Positions 13,211 to 22,922 are shown, numbered from the stretch's first letter. The stretch is 36,255 nt of DNA from a virus (IMGVR_UViG_3300007960_000072:1-36255); one strand, 5' to 3'. Numbers and translations are program-made. The notes: generated by a model from the letters alone, not told the origin.

Positions 13211-14016
13211 TGACTAATGAAAACAACGAAGTAGAAGAGCAAGAAGTTGAAACTGAAGTTACAGAAGAGGAAACTCAAGAAGTAGCAGAAGAGTCAGGTG
13301 AAGGCGAATCTACTGGAGATCCATCCGAAGAGGGTGAGGCCGAAAGTGTAAAGGCTGAAAAAGAAAAAGCACAAGCTGGTTTTTGGCAGAGACAGCAACA
13401 ACGGAAAGAAGAAACAGAACGGCTCAGACTTGAAAATGAAAGAATTTCAAGGGAGAGGGAGCATTTCAGACAGTTGGCAGAGCAACGACAAGCTCAACCT
13501 ACTAGGAGTGCCCCACAACTTTTACCACTTGAAAACTTTGAAACTGAAACTGAATGGCTTTATGCTAACATGCAAGCACTTAAGGAGCAGGAACAAAGAC
13601 AGGGAGCGGTAAAAGCAAAAACACAAACCTATGAGCAAAAGCTAAACGAATACAAACAAGTGTCTAAAGATATATATGCGTATGAGCAAGAAGTTGCAGA
13701 AATACTGAAAGACACTGGTAGATTGGATATAGCTGACGCAATTATGGAGAGTGATAAGGCAGCGCAGATAGTTGAAGCAATAGCATTAGATCCAACAAAA
13801 ATAGAGCCTTTGCTTAATGCTCGTTCAGCCTACGGGCTTGGTGCAGGCATTGCGAGACTTGAAAGTAGTTTGATTGAAAAGCCATCTATCTCAAATGCTC
13901 CCAAACCAAAGAAGTTACCAAAGGGAGAGCCGACACAATCAACTAGCCGTAACCCTGTCAACATGTCAAAAGCCGAATATTTTGAAATGAGAAGAAAACA
14001 ATTACAAGGAAAATAA
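13210..14016 (+). CDS. Scaffolding-like protein
   Basis: A 268-residue protein between portal and coat, where scaffold genes sit. The first 50 residues are extremely acidic (runs of Glu), followed by a Gln/Arg/Glu-rich coiled coil (about 55-100), a helical middle and a short basic C-terminus (MSKAEYFEMRRKQLQGK). The basic end is reminiscent of the coat-binding tail of P22 gp8. It starts in a TAATG overlap with the portal gene. The assignment rests on position and composition, not motif identity. Confidence 0.65.
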   Translation: MTNENNEVEEQEVETEVTEEETQEVAEESGEGESTGDPSEEGEAESVKAEKEKAQAGFWQRQQQRKEETERLRLENERISREREHFRQLAEQRQAQPTRSAPQLLPLENFETETEWLYANMQALKEQEQRQGAVKAKTQTYEQKLNEYKQVSKDIYAYEQEVAEILKDTGRLDIADAIMESDKAAQIVEAIALDPTKIEPLLNARSAYGLGAGIARLESSLIEKPSISNAPKPKKLPKGEPTQSTSRNPVNMSKAEYFEMRRKQLQGK

Positions 14017-14019
14017 AAA

Positions 14020-15252
14020 ATGGCTAATATTACAGAAAATATGACCGTTGTGAGCAAAGAAGCTCAGTTTGTATTTGAGTCAACATGTCTCACATACAAA
14101 ACTTTTAACACGCAGTACGATAAGTCTTACGAGTATGTAGGAGCTGCTGCTGGTTCAACAATCAACATTAAACAACCACATCGTCAATATGTTACAGATG
14201 GTCGATCAGTAGCTTCTGTTCAGGACGATGAGGAAAGAACAGTAGCTCTACCAAGAGCAACTTGGAAAAACATTACTCTTGGTTTTAACGCTCAAGAACT
14301 TGCGCAAGATCTCACTAAAAAAGAAAATGCAGAGAAGTTTTTTGGAAAAGCAAGACTTGACTCAAGCATTCAGGCGATGTCTGCTGCAATTGATACAGCG
14401 ACTTTGGCAAATGTTGTACCAAAGGTATTTAACTATACTCGCGGCGGAGAAACTACAGACCCTTCAAGCTATTCAGATGTTTTAGCTGTAAAAGCTAAGC
14501 TAGATGATTATCACGCTATGGGCAGTGACCGTACATTCCTACTTACAAATGGAGCTATGGTATCTCTAAATGCTGGTATGTCTGGATTTTTCAACAACGC
14601 CTCTAAAATCTCTGACAACTACAACTCTGGAGAGCTTGCGCCTTTTGGTGGGTTCATGTTCTACAACACAACTTACTTACCAAGACACACTAACGGTTCT
14701 GCTGCTACTGGTGCTGTTAAAACCACTCTTGCTGTAGAGGGTGCTACACAGATGGTTCTTGATACACTTGGTACTGATAATGTGTTGGTTGGCGACCGTT
14801 TTACAATTGCTGGTGTTTATCGCCGTGATTATGTTTCAAAAGCTGTTACTGGTGATCTCCAGCAGTTTGTTGTTACTGCTGCTACTGCTACAGTAGGGGG
14901 TGAGGCAACTGTAGATTTTTACCCAGCAATTGAAACCGAGGCAACAAATGCTTACGCAACAGTTGACAGCTTCCCACAAGCTACCGCTGTAGTTACATTT
15001 GCTGGTAATCGTGGTGCTTCTCAATCTGTAAACCTTGCTTATCACAAAGATGCGTTTGTGCTTGCATTTGTTGACCTTCCTAGAGTTGGTGTTACAACTG
15101 AAAGTTATGTTCGTGATGCTGAAGCTGGTTACTCTATGAAGATCTCAGGACAAGGTGATATTATGGAGCTTCAATCAGTAATGCGTCTCGATGCATTGTT
15201 TGGTTCTGCTGCTGTTAATCCTTGGTGGGCTTGTATCATATACGGTGCATAA
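14020..15252 (+). CDS. Major capsid protein (P22 coat-like)
   Basis: A 410-residue HK97-fold shell protein. Features matching the P22 coat group are the long N-terminal arm with RATWKNITLGFNAQELAQDL, the IQAMSAAIDTATLANVV helix, and an insertion-domain-like strand region (LVGDRFTIAGVYRRDYVSKA). The C-terminal part contains SMKISGQGDIMELQSVMRLD and ends at WWACIIYGA, comparable to the gp5 end ISTLSGLCRIALWYG. AAGGAAA precedes the ATG. It is followed by a GC-rich hairpin, as expected for a highly expressed coat gene. Confidence 0.85.
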   Translation: MANITENMTVVSKEAQFVFESTCLTYKTFNTQYDKSYEYVGAAAGSTINIKQPHRQYVTDGRSVASVQDDEERTVALPRATWKNITLGFNAQELAQDLTKKENAEKFFGKARLDSSIQAMSAAIDTATLANVVPKVFNYTRGGETTDPSSYSDVLAVKAKLDDYHAMGSDRTFLLTNGAMVSLNAGMSGFFNNASKISDNYNSGELAPFGGFMFYNTTYLPRHTNGSAATGAVKTTLAVEGATQMVLDTLGTDNVLVGDRFTIAGVYRRDYVSKAVTGDLQQFVVTAATATVGGEATVDFYPAIETEATNAYATVDSFPQATAVVTFAGNRGASQSVNLAYHKDAFVLAFVDLPRVGVTTESYVRDAEAGYSMKISGQGDIMELQSVMRLDALFGSAAVNPWWACIIYGA

Positions 15253-15257
15253 TAATT

Positions 15258-15279
15258 AAGGGGGTTAACAGCCCCCTTT
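15258..15279 (+). terminator. Terminator/attenuator after the coat gene
   Basis: Stem AAGGGGG/CCCCCTT (15258-15264/15272-15278) with a seven-base loop and a short T run. Probably partial termination that limits read-through from the coat gene into the tail genes. Confidence 0.65.
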
Positions 15280-15292
15280 CATTAAGGAATGT

Positions 15293-15550
15293 ATGGAAAA
15301 GAAATGGTTTTATATTGGAAATATGGGATGCCTTGCAATTGGTGATCAAATAGATTTACTTAAAGAACACTGCACACAGACAGGCCCAGAAGATCCGAAG
15401 AAATTTGAAAGCGTGCCTTTTCACGTTTTACGCAACATGATAGAACGTGCTAAAATTGAAGTAAAGATTGAAGATAATGCAGAAGATATAAAGAAAAAGC
15501 GTAAAAGAAGAACAAAAGCAGAAATGGAAGCTGAAAAAGCAGGCAAATAA
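15293..15550 (+). CDS. Small protein with basic tail, head-tail region
   Basis: An 85-residue protein with AAGGA before its ATG. Its N-terminal half is compact (WFYIGNMGCLAIGDQIDLL). The C-terminus is strongly basic (KKKRKRRTKAEMEAEKAGK), suggesting DNA or acidic-partner contact. It lies between coat and gp4-like genes, so it may be a head-completion or decoration factor. No family recognised. Confidence 0.55.
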   Translation: MEKKWFYIGNMGCLAIGDQIDLLKEHCTQTGPEDPKKFESVPFHVLRNMIERAKIEVKIEDNAEDIKKKRKRRTKAEMEAEKAGK

Positions 15551-16353
15551 TGGCTACACTTAGCGATATAATAACAGATGCTTTAGAGATAACAGGTATT
15601 AAAGATCCTAATGATACTCTTGAGTCAGTTTGGGAGTCTATAGGTCTTAGAAGAGCTAATTCTATACTGGACGGTTGGAATGTTGATAAGTTGCGTGGTT
15701 ATAGTATCAGTGAATTAGAGTTTAATTTAATTTCTGGTAATAAACAGTATGCAATAGGTCCTGCAACTTCTTTAGGTACAAATATAGAGATAATAGGAGA
15801 GGCTCTGTTGGTATATGGAGAAATTGTATTCATAGATGCCCCTATAATATTTGATACAGGCGAAGACCCAAGACCAGTAAAGATAACAAACTGTTACACT
15901 GTTGATGATTCTGGCTTAAAGCAGTTTGTCAGAATAGTAGATTATAAAACATTCCACTCTATTGATTCGATTGAGACTAGCGGATCAAGCCCTAGTTACA
16001 TGTGGTACAATCCGAGATCACCTCTTGGCGAGATAAATTTTTACCCAACTCCGAGCGTGAATAGCACTATACATTTTGATGCTTATTTTGGGTTTGATCT
16101 TTATTCTACTGTTGGAGATACCGTATCTTTTCCGCAAGGATACACTAAGTTATTTACTTATCAATTAGCTATGGAGCTTTGTACCCATATAGGAAAACCT
16201 ATTCCATCTGATGTAAGACGCATATATAATGAAGTTGAGAACAATGTAGAGGCTATTAATTTCAATATGTGGATGCCTAGTACTAAGATAATGTCTACAA
16301 GCACAGGCTATTTTACGCACCCTTATAGTACTTTTATTTCTAGGGGTATATAG
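15550..16353 (+). CDS. Tail accessory/head completion protein (P22 gp4-like)
   Basis: An adaptor ring between portal and tail machine that helps retain packaged DNA. A helical start (SDIITDALEITGI; RRANSILDGWNVDKL) is followed by strands around QYAIGP, then SPSYMWYNPRSPLGEINFYPTP. The last part contains FPQGYTKLFTYQLAMELCTH, the helical segment typical of gp4 proteins. At 267 residues it is longer than P22 gp4 (about 166) because of a beta insertion at about 70-150. It starts in a TAATG overlap and is followed by a gp10-like gene, as in P22. Confidence 0.75.
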   Translation: MATLSDIITDALEITGIKDPNDTLESVWESIGLRRANSILDGWNVDKLRGYSISELEFNLISGNKQYAIGPATSLGTNIEIIGEALLVYGEIVFIDAPIIFDTGEDPRPVKITNCYTVDDSGLKQFVRIVDYKTFHSIDSIETSGSSPSYMWYNPRSPLGEINFYPTPSVNSTIHFDAYFGFDLYSTVGDTVSFPQGYTKLFTYQLAMELCTHIGKPIPSDVRRIYNEVENNVEAINFNMWMPSTKIMSTSTGYFTHPYSTFISRGI

Positions 16354-17873
16354 TGTCTAGAGTTGAACTATCTGCAAGATATGGAAAGGATTCTGCTCAG
16401 CAATTTGATTCTAGAGAATGTCAAAACATGGTTCCATCTTATTATGAGACCGGAACTGGCAAAGGATCATATAAATATAGTTCAGTTTGGGGGTATGAGC
16501 ACGTTGAAGAGATAGGAAGGGGCGATTTTTTCCATGGTAGTTACGTTGTTCAGCCAAATAAATACAGCTCTTCAGAAAGACTTTTTTGTTTAAATGGATT
16601 AGATTTATATGAAGTTTTTTCTAATGGAACAAGTACTTTAAGAGCTACTCTAACGGGTTTTATCAATAGTGATGCTATTGTTAGGTTTGCTGATAATGGG
16701 TTGGTAATGTGTATTGTTTCAGGCGGTGGTGATGCATGGTTTTATGATTTATCTTCAGCAAGTACAGCGTCTTTAATAACAGACCCAGATTTTCCTTCCA
16801 CTGTAATTGATGTTGTATATATAGATACTTATTTTGTATGGCTTGAGGGAAGAGGAAGCGGAAATAGAATATTTATATCTGACAACTATGCCACAGACCC
16901 TGCTAACTGCGTTAACGCTTTAGATTTTACAGTAGCAGAAAGTCAACCTGATAATGCAATAAGACTAATGGTTCTAAATGGTGAGTTATTAGTGTTTGGC
17001 AATACAACAATTGAGTTTTATTATAATAGTGGTAATGTTGATTTCCCATTCGATATAAATAAAGGAGTAACACAAAACATAGGTTGCTTTTCTCCTAATT
17101 CAATAGTAAAGATGGATAACATAATAGTTTTTAACGGGAAAACAAGCGCAAGCAATAATGGTATATATGTATTAAGCAATTATCAACTTCAGGAAATATC
17201 AGATAAATACATAGTACAAGCATTGTATGGTTATTCTAGTACAAAGATGAGTTCAATTAGTCTAAAAGAAGATTTTAGTTATTTTTATTGTTTTTATTTG
17301 AATAATTTAATGTACTGCTATGATTTTAGCACTGGCTTATGGAGTACTAGAACTCAAGAAAATGCACTTGGAGTTACAGTTCCATATGGATCAAGAATAT
17401 CTTCAAGCTTTTTTGGTTATAACTATTTCTTCAGTACAGCTATAATACCTATAAATACAGTATCAAATATTTTTATCCAAAAAAAAGATATATACACTAC
17501 TGATGAAGTTACAAATAATACAACTTTAGCACCTATTGAGAAAATAAATATAAGCAGAAAATTAATATTGCCAAATATTTCACAAGAAAACAAAAACATT
17601 CAAATTAACAGATTTGAAATGGATATACAAAAAGGTGTTGGAAATGTTGATGATGCTGATCCTGAAATAAGCCTTTCTATGAGCCGTGATGGTGGTATGA
17701 CATACGGTAACGCAAGAGCGCTAAAAATTGGCGCAAGTGGAGCATATAGGGGAAGAGTAAAAGCAAGTATGCTTGGTACGGCTCGCGATGCTGTATTTAA
17801 AATAGAATCAGATAGCCCTGTTCAGCAAGAATGGTTTTGCGCTTACATTGATTATGAGGTAATGGATGAGTAG
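16353..17873 (+). CDS. Packaged DNA stabilisation/tail hub protein (P22 gp10-like)
   Basis: This forms the lower part of the tail tube and plugs the channel. A GTG start overlaps the previous stop. The 506-residue sequence has the beta-propeller-like repeat character of gp10 and conserved-looking features: TYFVWLEGRGSGNRIFISDN, FTVAESQPDNAIRLMVLNGEL, VFGNTTIEFYYNSG and DNIIVFNGKT. The C-terminal jelly-roll-like part ends SDSPVQQEWFCAYIDYEV. Order after the gp4-like gene agrees with the P22 arrangement. I see no obvious gp26-type needle gene next to it. Confidence 0.78.
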   Translation: MSRVELSARYGKDSAQQFDSRECQNMVPSYYETGTGKGSYKYSSVWGYEHVEEIGRGDFFHGSYVVQPNKYSSSERLFCLNGLDLYEVFSNGTSTLRATLTGFINSDAIVRFADNGLVMCIVSGGGDAWFYDLSSASTASLITDPDFPSTVIDVVYIDTYFVWLEGRGSGNRIFISDNYATDPANCVNALDFTVAESQPDNAIRLMVLNGELLVFGNTTIEFYYNSGNVDFPFDINKGVTQNIGCFSPNSIVKMDNIIVFNGKTSASNNGIYVLSNYQLQEISDKYIVQALYGYSSTKMSSISLKEDFSYFYCFYLNNLMYCYDFSTGLWSTRTQENALGVTVPYGSRISSSFFGYNYFFSTAIIPINTVSNIFIQKKDIYTTDEVTNNTTLAPIEKINISRKLILPNISQENKNIQINRFEMDIQKGVGNVDDADPEISLSMSRDGGMTYGNARALKIGASGAYRGRVKASMLGTARDAVFKIESDSPVQQEWFCAYIDYEVMDE

Positions 17874-18294
17874 CGTATCACCTATAAATAAAGGTCTACA
17901 AGTTCTTGAAAATGGAACAAACTTGCTTAGTGGTGTATTTTTACGCTGGTTACAAACCATTGAATCAAACATTAATAAAGCAGTTTTAAAAAACGATAAT
18001 GGTAGTATAAAATTCGGTGACACCGAAATTCCTGAAGATGTTGATCAAACCTGTATTTATCATTTTTATAATAGTGGTAGCAACAGAACAATACAAGCAG
18101 ACGGCACCATAGAAGATTGTTTTGGGTGTTATTTGACTAGTACATTTATTACATATAAGTCCCTCATAAACGGGAATATTAGTGTAATAAGTCAACAGCC
18201 AGATGGTTCATACAGGCATTATAAAAAAATTGGAGCAACAGCAGGCTCAACATATAACATAGCTATAGATTTTACAGTAACATTAATAGCTTAA
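17866..18294 (+). CDS. Small virion-associated protein, unknown
   Basis: A 142-residue protein overlapping the end of the gp10-like gene by eight bases. It has a helical N-terminus (INKGLQVLENGTNLLSG) and a beta-rich C-terminal part (residues 55-142) with repeated strands and GATAGSTYNIAIDF. In P22 the next gene is the tail needle, but no long coiled coil is seen here. It may be a short needle, a collar piece or an unrelated structural protein. Confidence 0.5.
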   Translation: MSSVSPINKGLQVLENGTNLLSGVFLRWLQTIESNINKAVLKNDNGSIKFGDTEIPEDVDQTCIYHFYNSGSNRTIQADGTIEDCFGCYLTSTFITYKSLINGNISVISQQPDGSYRHYKKIGATAGSTYNIAIDFTVTLIA

Positions 18295-18318
18295 AACGTT
18301 AAAAAAAAATTATATTTA

Positions 18319-18347
18319 ATGAGTACCCGCATTGCGGAGGCTCTCAT
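18319..18347 (+). promoter_or_regulatory. Stem-loop in the gap before the injection genes
   Basis: ATGAG/CTCAT (18319-18323/18343-18347) encloses CCGC/GCGG (18327-18330/18334-18337) with an ATT loop. It follows an A-tract of nine and lies in the 80-base gap. There is no T-run downstream, so it is not a typical terminator. It could be an RNA-processing or protein-binding site. Confidence 0.35.
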
Positions 18348-18374
18348 AGCTTAAAAAGGAACAGAAGGTATAAA

Positions 18375-19955
18375 ATGGGAGCATTAAGTTATCTATCCCG
18401 TGCAGGCAAAAATATTGGCGGTAATATTCTTAGCTCAGGGCGTGATATTGTTAGGGATATTCCTATTGTTGGTGACATACTTGGCCAAGAGTCAAGCGAA
18501 GAAATAGCAGCCAAAAAACAACAAGCTGCACTTGGTCAGGCAAGGCAGTACCAAAGTCAAATGTATGACGAAGCAAAAGGGATGATAACGCCTTATGAGC
18601 GTCTCGGAGCTTCAGCCCTTTCAAACTTAGCCACTGGTATTAGTTCAGGAGCGTATGATCCTGGCAAATTCCAGTACTCAGGACAGCAACCAGCTTCATT
18701 CAGTTACTCAGGTCAGCAACCTTCAGCATTTGACTACTCTGGCCCTCAGATGGCATCTAGTGTAGGTTATTCAGGGCAACAGCCTTCAGCGTTTAGCTAC
18801 TCTGGCCCTCAAATGGCGTCTAGTGTAGGGTATTCAGGTCAACAGCCGTCTGAATTTAGCTACTCAGGAGCAGGACAACAAGGAAGCCTTGATTATTCAG
18901 GTAAACCAGTTTCATCTATGAATTATAGTGGTGAGCCGATTAGCCAATTTGATTACTCTGGCGCTCCAGTAGACAGAAGTATAGCCTCTTATATGCAGGA
19001 CGATCCTTCGCTATCTTGGCAACAAGAGCAAATGGAGAAAATGATCGATCGTAAAGCTGCCGCACAAGGTCGTTGGGGTGGTGGTGCTACCGCTCGTGAA
19101 ATGATGCGTGAAACTGCTGGTTTGTTGTCGCAAGATTACGCAAACATGTTTGCAAGAGCGCAAGCAGAACGTGGCGCACAAGTTGGTGCAGAACGTGATA
19201 TGTATGGCCGTGCACTTACAGGTTTTGACATAGGTAGACAATCTGAGCAAGAGAAATACGGAAGAGCGTTAACAGCTAGTGAACGTGAAAGAATGGCAGA
19301 ACAAGAGACTTATGGTCGTGCTTTAACTGGGCTTAATCTGTCAAACTTAGCAGAACAATCAGCCTATGATAGAACAGCTCAGAAATATGGCATGGATGTA
19401 GCAAGAGAGCAAGATGCGTATGGTAGAGCATTAACAGATACAGAGCTTGGTAATCAAGCTGCACGACAAGCCTATGAGCAGGCACAATATGGTTATGAAA
19501 CAGGAGTAGCAAGAGAGCGAGATGCGTATGGTAGAGCGTTAACAGATACAGAGCTTAGGAATCAGGCTGCACGCCAAGCCTATGAACAGGCACAATATGG
19601 TTATGAAACAGGGGTATCGAGAGAGCAAGATGCATTTAACAGATCTTTGCAACAGTATGGTCTTGATGTTGGAAGAGAACAGACTGCTTATGATCGCTCA
19701 GTTGGTCAGTATGGCATGGAAGGAGCAAGGCTTTCTAATTTGTTGGCTCAACAGCAAGGTATAGCTAACTTAGGCCCACAAATGGCTTCAATACTTGCTA
19801 ATGCTGCAACTGGTCAGGGTTCTGCTTTGTCTAATCTAGCAATACAACAAGGTAACTTAAGCGCAGCCTCAACAATGGCACAAGGCAATCAGTTCGGTAA
19901 AGCTATTGATACTGCTGGACAAGTGGTTGAGCTAATCAACGCTATTAATAAGTAA
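18375..19955 (+). CDS. Repeat-rich injection/virion protein
   Basis: A 526-residue protein heading three large genes in the position of P22 ejection proteins. The N-terminus is small and glycine-rich. Residues 101-196 carry ten YSG tripeptides in a Gln/Pro/Ser-rich array. Residues about 250-480 are helical heptad-like repeats with YGRALT units; two 36-residue copies (343-378, 379-414) are almost identical and a third has drifted. The C-terminus is Ala/Gln/Leu-rich helix. Such disordered plus helical architecture suits a protein that unfolds through the portal into the cell envelope. Function is inferred from position and composition. Confidence 0.65.
   Translation: MGALSYLSRAGKNIGGNILSSGRDIVRDIPIVGDILGQESSEEIAAKKQQAALGQARQYQSQMYDEAKGMITPYERLGASALSNLATGISSGAYDPGKFQYSGQQPASFSYSGQQPSAFDYSGPQMASSVGYSGQQPSAFSYSGPQMASSVGYSGQQPSEFSYSGAGQQGSLDYSGKPVSSMNYSGEPISQFDYSGAPVDRSIASYMQDDPSLSWQQEQMEKMIDRKAAAQGRWGGGATAREMMRETAGLLSQDYANMFARAQAERGAQVGAERDMYGRALTGFDIGRQSEQEKYGRALTASERERMAEQETYGRALTGLNLSNLAEQSAYDRTAQKYGMDVAREQDAYGRALTDTELGNQAARQAYEQAQYGYETGVARERDAYGRALTDTELRNQAARQAYEQAQYGYETGVSREQDAFNRSLQQYGLDVGREQTAYDRSVGQYGMEGARLSNLLAQQQGIANLGPQMASILANAATGQGSALSNLAIQQGNLSAASTMAQGNQFGKAIDTAGQVVELINAINK
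18675..18962 (+). repeat. YSG-coding repeat array
   Basis: Ten in-frame Tyr-Ser-Gly units occur, several embedded in a longer unit such as GPQMASSVGYSGQQPSAF. DNA copies vary at third positions, so selection appears to act on the protein rather than on recent slippage. Confidence 0.8.
19401..19616 (+). repeat. Two tandem 108-bp coding repeats
   Basis: Units begin at 19401 and 19509 (36 codons each) and are nearly identical. A third, diverged unit starts at 19617. This is probably a recent duplication within the injection protein. Confidence 0.85.
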
Positions 19956-19973
19956 TATCGGAGTAGGTAAGTA

Positions 19974-21116
19974 ATGGCAATGATAGATACAAGTTTTTAT
20001 AAACAAGGCCCAACTGCTGCACAAGGCTTGGCTTCTTTGGTAGGTGGGTTAAAATCAATCAAGCAGTCTAAGTTGGATGATCTTATAATGCGTCAAGCTC
20101 AATTTGAGTTTGATGAGATGCAAAGAAAAGCAAAACAAGCAGAGCAATATAGATCAGCTCTTGGACAATTATCAGACAGATCTTCTCTATCTGCAAATGA
20201 TGTCGATTATTTGTCTCCTGAACAAATGCAAAGTGAACATATGAGACTATACGCTCAGTATAACCCAGAGCAGTATGCACAGATGCAAATGAGACAAAGC
20301 GATCCTTATGCGTACGAAAAACTCATGCTGAGACAGCAGCAAAATGAGCTTAGAGCTAAAGAGCTTGGAGTTAAGCAAAGCGCAGAAGAAAGACGAAATA
20401 AATTTATGCCATTAGAATTTAAGTTAAAGCAAAAAAACATTGATTCTATGATTTCAAAACGTCAATTTGACGAAGCGTCAAAGCTTAAAGATCAAGAAAT
20501 AGCAATGATGAATCATAATAGGGCAATTGAAAATGAAGAGTGGGAAAGATACTGGAAGACAAATAAAAGCCCTATAGAGTACGCACAAAAACAAGAGCAA
20601 TTGTTGGGACAAGTCCCTAAAATTGTTAGAGAAAAATATTTAGGACGTGCTGAAAATGGAGGAAAGGATTTAACACCAGAGAATGTAACTTTTCTCACTG
20701 ATGGCACAGAGGGTGCTAGTAAGATTTTACGCAATACTGATGAGCTTTTATCGCTTATGGAGTCTTACGGCCTTGAGAAGTTGCCCGGAACTGCAAGAGA
20801 GAAAATGAAGACTCTTATTGGCAATATAGGTCTACAATACAAAAGTAAAGAATTTGCTAACCTAGGAGTTCTAACTGGGCCCGACTTGGAAATACTACTT
20901 TCAGTTACAGGTGATCCGACTAGCTTTACCGCTTTAAGCTCAGATGTTCAGAAAGAGAAACTTTTGCAGTTTAGAAAAGGGCTTATTGAGGGTTACAATA
21001 AAGGGCTTATTGTGAGAGGTTTTAATCCTGTGATTGGCTCAGAGCTTTCTAGTATTGGTACATCAAGTGCAAATAGTGCTCTTGATAGACTTAAAAAACG
21101 CAAAGGTATAAAATGA
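19974..21116 (+). CDS. Injection-type virion protein 2
   Basis: A 380-residue, largely helical protein rich in Gln, Met and Lys over its first 230 residues, probably long helices. The C-terminal part has the segment NIGLQYKSKEFANLGVLTGPDL followed by SVTGDPTSF, a pattern I associate with internal virion or injection proteins of podoviruses. The ATG has GGAG upstream. It ends in an ATGA overlap with the next large gene, so the two are made together and probably act together in genome delivery. Confidence 0.65.
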   Translation: MAMIDTSFYKQGPTAAQGLASLVGGLKSIKQSKLDDLIMRQAQFEFDEMQRKAKQAEQYRSALGQLSDRSSLSANDVDYLSPEQMQSEHMRLYAQYNPEQYAQMQMRQSDPYAYEKLMLRQQQNELRAKELGVKQSAEERRNKFMPLEFKLKQKNIDSMISKRQFDEASKLKDQEIAMMNHNRAIENEEWERYWKTNKSPIEYAQKQEQLLGQVPKIVREKYLGRAENGGKDLTPENVTFLTDGTEGASKILRNTDELLSLMESYGLEKLPGTAREKMKTLIGNIGLQYKSKEFANLGVLTGPDLEILLSVTGDPTSFTALSSDVQKEKLLQFRKGLIEGYNKGLIVRGFNPVIGSELSSIGTSSANSALDRLKKRKGIK

Positions 21117-22921
21117 CTTTAGAGCAGTATATTGACGAAAACCTTGATAAATATTACGAGCTAAAACCGAATGCTTCAGATAGTGAGCTGATAAATGAGG
21201 CTTCAAGGTTGGAAGAAGAGTATAATTCTGGTGCTGGTAATATAGTAAGAGCTAAAGAGATGTTCCCAGAGAATAAGTATCTTTCAGCTTTAGAGCAGGG
21301 TGGCGAAAAATTCGGAGAAGAGTTGAGATATCAAGCATTGCCTCAGATGACTCGCTCAATGTATCCAAGAATTGCTAGATCAATGGCGCAAGGTTCTAGC
21401 TTTAACCCTGTCGGTGGTATTGCTGATGCTTCAAGTATGCTGGGAAGACTAGCAGAAGCTGGAACTTACAAAATGGCAGGAGGGGAGCAACCATTCTCTC
21501 AGCGAATGGAGCAAACAGAAGGAACTGGAATGCTTACAGATATTGTACGAGATCCATTGTTGCCATTTAGCATGGGAATAGGTGGTGCTAGTACTCAAGC
21601 AGGTTCTGGGGCATTACGAAAGGGTGCTGAATACTTGGGGAAAACTGCTGTAATTGAGGGAGGTCAAGCATTAGGAAGTCAGGCGGAGCAAATGTCACGA
21701 GGTCAAGATTTTGATCCAACAGAATTTGCAGCGGAAACAGCTTTATCAACAGCTTTGCCGTTCGGGATTAAAGCGTCAAAGAAAACGGTATCGGCTGCAA
21801 CTAACTTCACCAAGGATCTAATATCAGAGGCGACAAATAGAACTCGTGAATTGTTGGAAGAGATAGGTGGCAGAGAATTAAAGCAAGGTTTAAAAAGTGG
21901 ATTCAGAAAATCAGGTGAAGTCATTGAGCCTGATGAAGTATTGCAGAAATATTCAAACTTTGCAGAAAATGCAGAGCAAGCAGCAAAAAACATAGTTGAT
22001 GCTGTTGACGGCCTCGATGAAAAGTTTATAGAGAAAAATGTAATAGTAAGGGATGCAATAAAAGAGATGCCTCCTGTTGATGCAAGCCAGTTCATGAATC
22101 ACCTTAACAACTCAAAGCGTTTAATCCCAAGAGGAGACACTAGAGGGTATGAAAGTGACATATCGTACAACAAAATGATCGACGGTATGATTAACCGTGT
22201 GCAGAACGAAGTGAAGAAGTACAACTCGGTTATATCTGGGCAAAAAAGACTTCCAGCAGAAGCAATATATGACCTAAGGAAAGAGATAGATAGAGCTATA
22301 AACTGGAACCCAAACGAATTTACTACCGCTTATTACGATCCTATTAATAAGTTGAAAATAGATGCCAGAACTTATCTTAAAAACACGCTTGAAGATGGTG
22401 CACGCAAAATAGGTAATAAAGAATATGCCAAGACAATGAAGGAGTATCATAAACTTTTAGGTCAACAAGAAGAGGCAAAAAAGTTATTATTACCAAAGGT
22501 GCAAGATATTGGAGAAGTCGACAGGTCACAAAAATTTTTACTTAAATTATCAAACCCAAATGAACTTGACCAAAGAAAATGGGCAAAAGAATTTGAGAAA
22601 GCTACTGGTTATAATTTGCTTGCTGACGCTGATTTACTTAGATTGAGTAAAGAGTACCGTGGTGCTTTGCCAATGGTAAATGATTACAGAACAGGTGCTA
22701 AAAACTTTTCTCAAATTTTAGCGCAAAAAACAATGGAGACTCCTATAGTTGGCTCTGTTGTTGGGACGGCTCTAGGGTCACCAAAAGTAGGTGCAACAAT
22801 GTATGGAGCAATGAATGCAGGTGAAGAGGCTTATGGTAGTGCTCTTGGGAATTTATCAAAATATGCACCAATGCTAAGAGGTGCAGAACGTTCAGCTATA
22901 CGGCAGAACATAGGAGAATAA
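21113..22921 (+). CDS. Injection-type virion protein 3
   Basis: A 602-residue protein with a short acidic N-terminus, a Gly/Ala-rich region (about 80-240) with hydrophobic patches (ALPQMTRSMYPRIARSMAQG; LPFSMGIGGAS), a long helical middle (about 240-480) and another Gly/Ala stretch near the end (IVGSVVGTALGSPKVGATMYG). The amphipathic and Gly-rich segments are what one expects of a protein that enters membranes during ejection. I see no lytic transglycosylase motif. Assignment is by position and composition. Confidence 0.6.
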   Translation: MTLEQYIDENLDKYYELKPNASDSELINEASRLEEEYNSGAGNIVRAKEMFPENKYLSALEQGGEKFGEELRYQALPQMTRSMYPRIARSMAQGSSFNPVGGIADASSMLGRLAEAGTYKMAGGEQPFSQRMEQTEGTGMLTDIVRDPLLPFSMGIGGASTQAGSGALRKGAEYLGKTAVIEGGQALGSQAEQMSRGQDFDPTEFAAETALSTALPFGIKASKKTVSAATNFTKDLISEATNRTRELLEEIGGRELKQGLKSGFRKSGEVIEPDEVLQKYSNFAENAEQAAKNIVDAVDGLDEKFIEKNVIVRDAIKEMPPVDASQFMNHLNNSKRLIPRGDTRGYESDISYNKMIDGMINRVQNEVKKYNSVISGQKRLPAEAIYDLRKEIDRAINWNPNEFTTAYYDPINKLKIDARTYLKNTLEDGARKIGNKEYAKTMKEYHKLLGQQEEAKKLLLPKVQDIGEVDRSQKFLLKLSNPNELDQRKWAKEFEKATGYNLLADADLLRLSKEYRGALPMVNDYRTGAKNFSQILAQKTMETPIVGSVVGTALGSPKVGATMYGAMNAGEEAYGSALGNLSKYAPMLRGAERSAIRQNIGE

Positions 22922-22922
22922 T

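Noticed and set aside
18301-18347. Minus-strand terminator (hairpin plus T-run from the A9 tract)
   Set aside because: No minus-strand gene lies upstream on that strand, and the T-run is separated from the stem.
18675-18962. Regular repeats as a CRISPR array
   Set aside because: They are in-frame YSG codons with varying third bases and no spacer/repeat structure.
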